This document shows, piece after piece, positions 61,472 through 64,000 of a stretch of DNA of 64,000 nt. A model generated the notes under the pieces. The model made no database searches and was not told the DNA's origin. It was given only the letters and a program-made list of their open reading frames with translations. The DNA is from Streptomyces sp. f51 (GTDB lineage: Bacteria > Actinomycetota > Actinomycetes > Streptomycetales > Streptomycetaceae), in contig NZ_CP149798.1 of NCBI RefSeq assembly GCF_037940415.1, positions 6,791,001-6,855,000 on the forward strand, in the 5' to 3' direction. Within the stretch, counting starts at the first letter, position 1. Every line of letters starts with the position of its first letter. The position numbers were made by a program, and so were the translations under genes.

Positions 61472-64000
61472 TCAGGCCAGCTGCCGCCGCACCAGCTCGT
61501 GCAGCCGCCCGCCCGTGTCCGCCAACAGCTCGGCGGGCGGGCCCTGTTGAGCGACCCGGCCGTTCTCCATCACGATGACACGGTCCGCGTCCAGCACCGT
61601 CGACAGCCGGTGCGCGATCACCACCCGGGTGGCGTTCAGCGCCTTGGTGCTCTCGATCACCGTGCGCTGCGTCGCGTTGTCCAGGGCGCTGGTCGCCTCG
61701 TCGAAGAAGAGGATGCGGGGCCGTCGTATCAACGCCTGCGCGATCATGAGGCGTTGGCGCTGGCCCCCCGAGATCGCGCCGCTGCCCGCGACGAGCGTGT
61801 GCAGTCCCATCGGCATCCGCCGGATGTCCTCGGCGAGACCCGCCATCTCGGCCGCCTCCATCGCCTCCTCCGGCGTGTACGCCTCGGTGCCGCAGATGCA
61901 GTCGAGGACCGAGCCCGTGAAGGGCTGCGCGTGCTGGAGCACCACACCGCACTGCCGCCGCACCGCGGACTGGTCCAGGGCCGCCAGATCCTGGCCGTCG
62001 TACAGCACGCCGCCCGACACCGGCCGGTCGAAGCCGATCAGCAGCCGCAGCAGGGTGGACTTGCCGCAGCCGCTCGGACCGACGATCGCCACGAACTCTC
62101 CCGGCCGGACCGCGAACGACACGTCGTCCAGGACGAGCGGGCCGTCCTCGGCGTAGCGGAACGACAGCCGCCGCGCCTCGATCCCGCCCGACAGCACACC
62201 GGGACGCGTACTCGCCCCGCGCACCTCGGGCGTCGCGTCGAGCACCGGCCTGATCTCCTCGAACATCGGCAGCGCGGCCACCGCGGACACGAGCGCCCCG
62301 GTGATCTGGGCGACCGACGTCAGCAGCATCGTCACCGACGTGTTGAAGGTGAGGAAGTCCGCCGCCGACAGCGAGCCGCGCGCCGGACCCGCGAGCAGCA
62401 TGAACATCAGCAGGGAGCACAGCGGCAGATAGACCGAACCCATCACCGTCGTCAGGTTCTTGACCCGGCCGACCTGCTGCTGGAGCTCACGGCTGCGGGC
62501 GAAGGAGCCCGCCCAGGCCGCGTACGCGTAGTTCTCGGCCGCCGCCACCCGCAGCTTGGGCAGCCCGCGCAGTGTCTGGAAGGCCTGGTTGTTCAGCTTG
62601 TTGCCCAGCACCACCAGGCGGCGCTGCCCACGCACCTGCCACAGTCCGAGCCCGAGGAACACGGCGGCGACGACGAGCAGCATGCCCATCGCGGCCAGCG
62701 CCATGGGCACGCTGTACCAGAACAGCAGACCCAGGTTCATCGCGCCGACCGTACCCGCCTGCGCGAGCGTGGGACCGACCCCCGCGAGCAGTCTGCGGAT
62801 CGCGCTCACGCCCATCGCCGCGCTCGCGAGCTCACCGGTCGAGCGCTCGGCGAAGAACGAGGTGGGAAGCCTCAGCAGCCGGTCCCACACGGCCGGTTGG
62901 AGACTCGCCTCGATCCGGCCCTCCATCCGCAGCAGGGTGAGGTTCTGAAGCAGCATGAACGCCGCCGACACCACGCTCGTGACCATGAGCGCGAGACAGA
63001 CCTGCACGATCAGCCCGTGCTCGGCGCGCGGGACGTAACTGCCGAGCACCCTCCCGGTCGCGACCGGCACCAGCGCGCCGATCGCCACGGTCACCAGAGA
63101 GCTGATCGCGAGGTTCCGCAGATCCCCGCCCGTGCCCGCGAGGGCGAACCGCAGCAGCCGCAGTGGGCTCAGCCCGCGCTCGGGCAGCGGGCGGTAGAAC
63201 ATCACGGCCCGCGGCTCGAACTCGGAGGCGTTGGCCTTCTCCACCGGGGTCTCCCGCCCGGACGACGGCTGTACGGCGACATAGCCGCCCCGCCGCCACA
63301 GCAGCGCCACCGGCGCACCGGACACCGCCCGGCTGCCGACCAGCGGACCGATGTCGTCCCGCCACCAGCGTCCGTCCAGCCGCACGGCGCGGGTGCGCAG
63401 CCGTGAGGCGAGCGCGATCCGTTCGACGGGGTCGAGCCGCTCGCTCTCGGTGCTGTCGCCCGCCCGCTCCGCGAGCGTGATCCCCGCCGCGCGGGCGACC
63501 AGCTCGCAGGCCGCGTAGGTGGCGTCCGTGTCCGCCGCGGTCGGGCGCTTCGACGCCGTTCTCCCGATCGAGGCGAGCAGCGTCCGGTCGGCCTGGGCCC
63601 GGACGGCCTCACCCGCCTTGATACCGGCCGCCGCACGGTCCTCGTGGCCGGCCTCCAGCTCCTCGATCCAGCGGTCGAGCATGGACAGCAGCCGGTACTG
63701 CTGGTCGACCATGCCCTGCCAGACCCCGGAGTCCATCAGCAGGTCGGCCGCCGCCTCGGCCCCGTACAGCGAGCCGTACTGCACGCTCCTGGGCGGGACC
63801 TGCATCCAGAACACGTCCTCGTCGGTGGGCGCGGCGGCGTGCTCCGTGGCCGTCGGCGCCTGGAAGAGGACGGACAGGCCGCGTCCGGCACCGAGCGCGA
63901 GGGCGTGCTCCAGGGGGCTCGACACCGGCGGCACGAACTGCGGGTTGCCGTAGGCGTCGTACGACCAGGTCGCCGTGTCCGCCTGCTGGTGGAGCTCGCG
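61472..64000 (-). CDS. NHLP-type peptide export ABC transporter, 5' end beyond window
   Basis: At least 842 codons; the frame is open to the right edge (ELHQQADTATWSYDAYG just before the first candidate GTG), so the start lies outside. A long N-terminal domain without C39 peptidase Cys-His motifs precedes six helices and an ATPase with Walker A GPSGCGKST, signature ISGGQRQRLMIAQAL, Walker B ILFFDEATSALD and IAHRLST. This matches the NHLM_micro_ABC2-type exporters found beside NHLP-leader RiPP precursors. A peptide biosynthetic cluster probably continues to the right. Confidence 0.85.
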   Translation of the reverse strand, partial: RELHQQADTATWSYDAYGNPQFVPPVSSPLEHALALGAGRGLSVLFQAPTATEHAAAPTDEDVFWMQVPPRSVQYGSLYGAEAAADLLMDSGVWQGMVDQQYRLLSMLDRWIEELEAGHEDRAAAGIKAGEAVRAQADRTLLASIGRTASKRPTAADTDATYAACELVARAAGITLAERAGDSTESERLDPVERIALASRLRTRAVRLDGRWWRDDIGPLVGSRAVSGAPVALLWRRGGYVAVQPSSGRETPVEKANASEFEPRAVMFYRPLPERGLSPLRLLRFALAGTGGDLRNLAISSLVTVAIGALVPVATGRVLGSYVPRAEHGLIVQVCLALMVTSVVSAAFMLLQNLTLLRMEGRIEASLQPAVWDRLLRLPTSFFAERSTGELASAAMGVSAIRRLLAGVGPTLAQAGTVGAMNLGLLFWYSVPMALAAMGMLLVVAAVFLGLGLWQVRGQRRLVVLGNKLNNQAFQTLRGLPKLRVAAAENYAYAAWAGSFARSRELQQQVGRVKNLTTVMGSVYLPLCSLLMFMLLAGPARGSLSAADFLTFNTSVTMLLTSVAQITGALVSAVAALPMFEEIRPVLDATPEVRGASTRPGVLSGGIEARRLSFRYAEDGPLVLDDVSFAVRPGEFVAIVGPSGCGKSTLLRLLIGFDRPVSGGVLYDGQDLAALDQSAVRRQCGVVLQHAQPFTGSVLDCICGTEAYTPEEAMEAAEMAGLAEDIRRMPMGLHTLVAGSGAISGGQRQRLMIAQALIRRPRILFFDEATSALDNATQRTVIESTKALNATRVVIAHRLSTVLDADRVIVMENGRVAQQGPPAELLADTGGRLHELVRRQLA

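Noticed and set aside
1..64000. tRNA, rRNA, transposase or phage attachment sites
   Set aside because: None found by reading both strands; no integrase or terminal repeats seen, though short tRNA-like sequences could be missed by eye.

Overview
The window is very GC-rich (roughly 70-75%), with strong G/C third-codon bias, many GTG starts, GGAGG-type ribosome sites and frequent 4-bp start/stop overlaps. Together with a subtilisin-inhibitor (SSI) gene, a CYP105-like P450 with its ferredoxin, a SpoIIE-type phosphatase, DUF5994, DUF4235 and GlxA/PucR regulators, this points to a Streptomyces chromosome, probably an accessory or arm-proximal region. No rRNA, tRNA, CRISPR array, insertion sequence or phage gene was recognised. 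Both edges cut genes: a short-chain dehydrogenase on the left and an NHLP-type peptide exporter on the right.

Layout. 0-5 kb: SDR fragment, a candidate structured small RNA with its own terminator, a PHP-domain protein, a small leaderless ORF, VanZ-like and DUF4230 membrane proteins, and a divergent PRPP synthetase paralogue. 5-11.2 kb: a cell-surface/metal locus with a small lipoprotein and a NicO-type Ni/Co transporter (large exported N-domain, His-rich loop) divergent from a tight DUF4331 - class E/F sortase - TPR operon. 11.3-18.8 kb: RibD-C/DHFR-like protein, acyl-CoA desaturase, DUF5994, SPFH/stomatin-like protein, STAS protein, an MDR oxidoreductase divergent from a GlxA-type regulator with two abutting palindromes between them, and a lipoprotein. 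18.8-27.8 kb: an autoregulated-looking DUF1304/tetR pair, an amidohydrolase/APC-permease pair with a divergent tetR, an FMN/F420-type oxidoreductase, a 23-bp minisatellite, DUF4235, a CDF metal exporter, a DDN-family oxidoreductase and a LysE exporter. 28-38.6 kb: P450 plus ferredoxin, a glutaredoxin-like membrane protein, a GT39-type glycosyltransferase, an HdeD-like protein, a DHA2 exporter, a large ATPase-LuxR regulator and a DUF7144 membrane protein.

38.7-45.1 kb is a six-gene minus-strand operon: a lipoprotein GH114 endo-alpha-1,4-polygalactosaminidase-like enzyme, sugar-binding lipoprotein, two ABC permeases, a PfkB kinase and a GH4 glycosidase. It reads as one catabolic route (cut outside, import, phosphorylate and hydrolyse inside), perhaps for a galactosamine-type polymer. 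45.3-52.4 kb: a UspA-like protein coupled to an ArsB/Nha-type transporter, a PAS-GAF-SpoIIE-HATPase phosphatase, a 690-bp gap, and a protein with a zinc-binding anti-sigma-like motif, a TM segment and a ricin-like lectin domain. 52.5-56 kb: D-2-hydroxyacid dehydrogenase coupled to an FMN alpha-hydroxyacid oxidase, divergent from a PucR regulator. 56-64 kb: a conserved actinobacterial protein with a palindrome beside its start codon, the SSI inhibitor (P1 Arg), a PAP2-diacylglycerol-kinase fusion, a second DHA2 exporter behind two strong palindromes but with no local repressor, an SRPBCC protein, and the NHLP exporter that probably opens a RiPP cluster to the right.

Most promising for something undescribed: the DUF4331-sortase-TPR/NicO locus, the structured RNA at 351-512, and the GH114-ABC-PfkB-GH4 operon.
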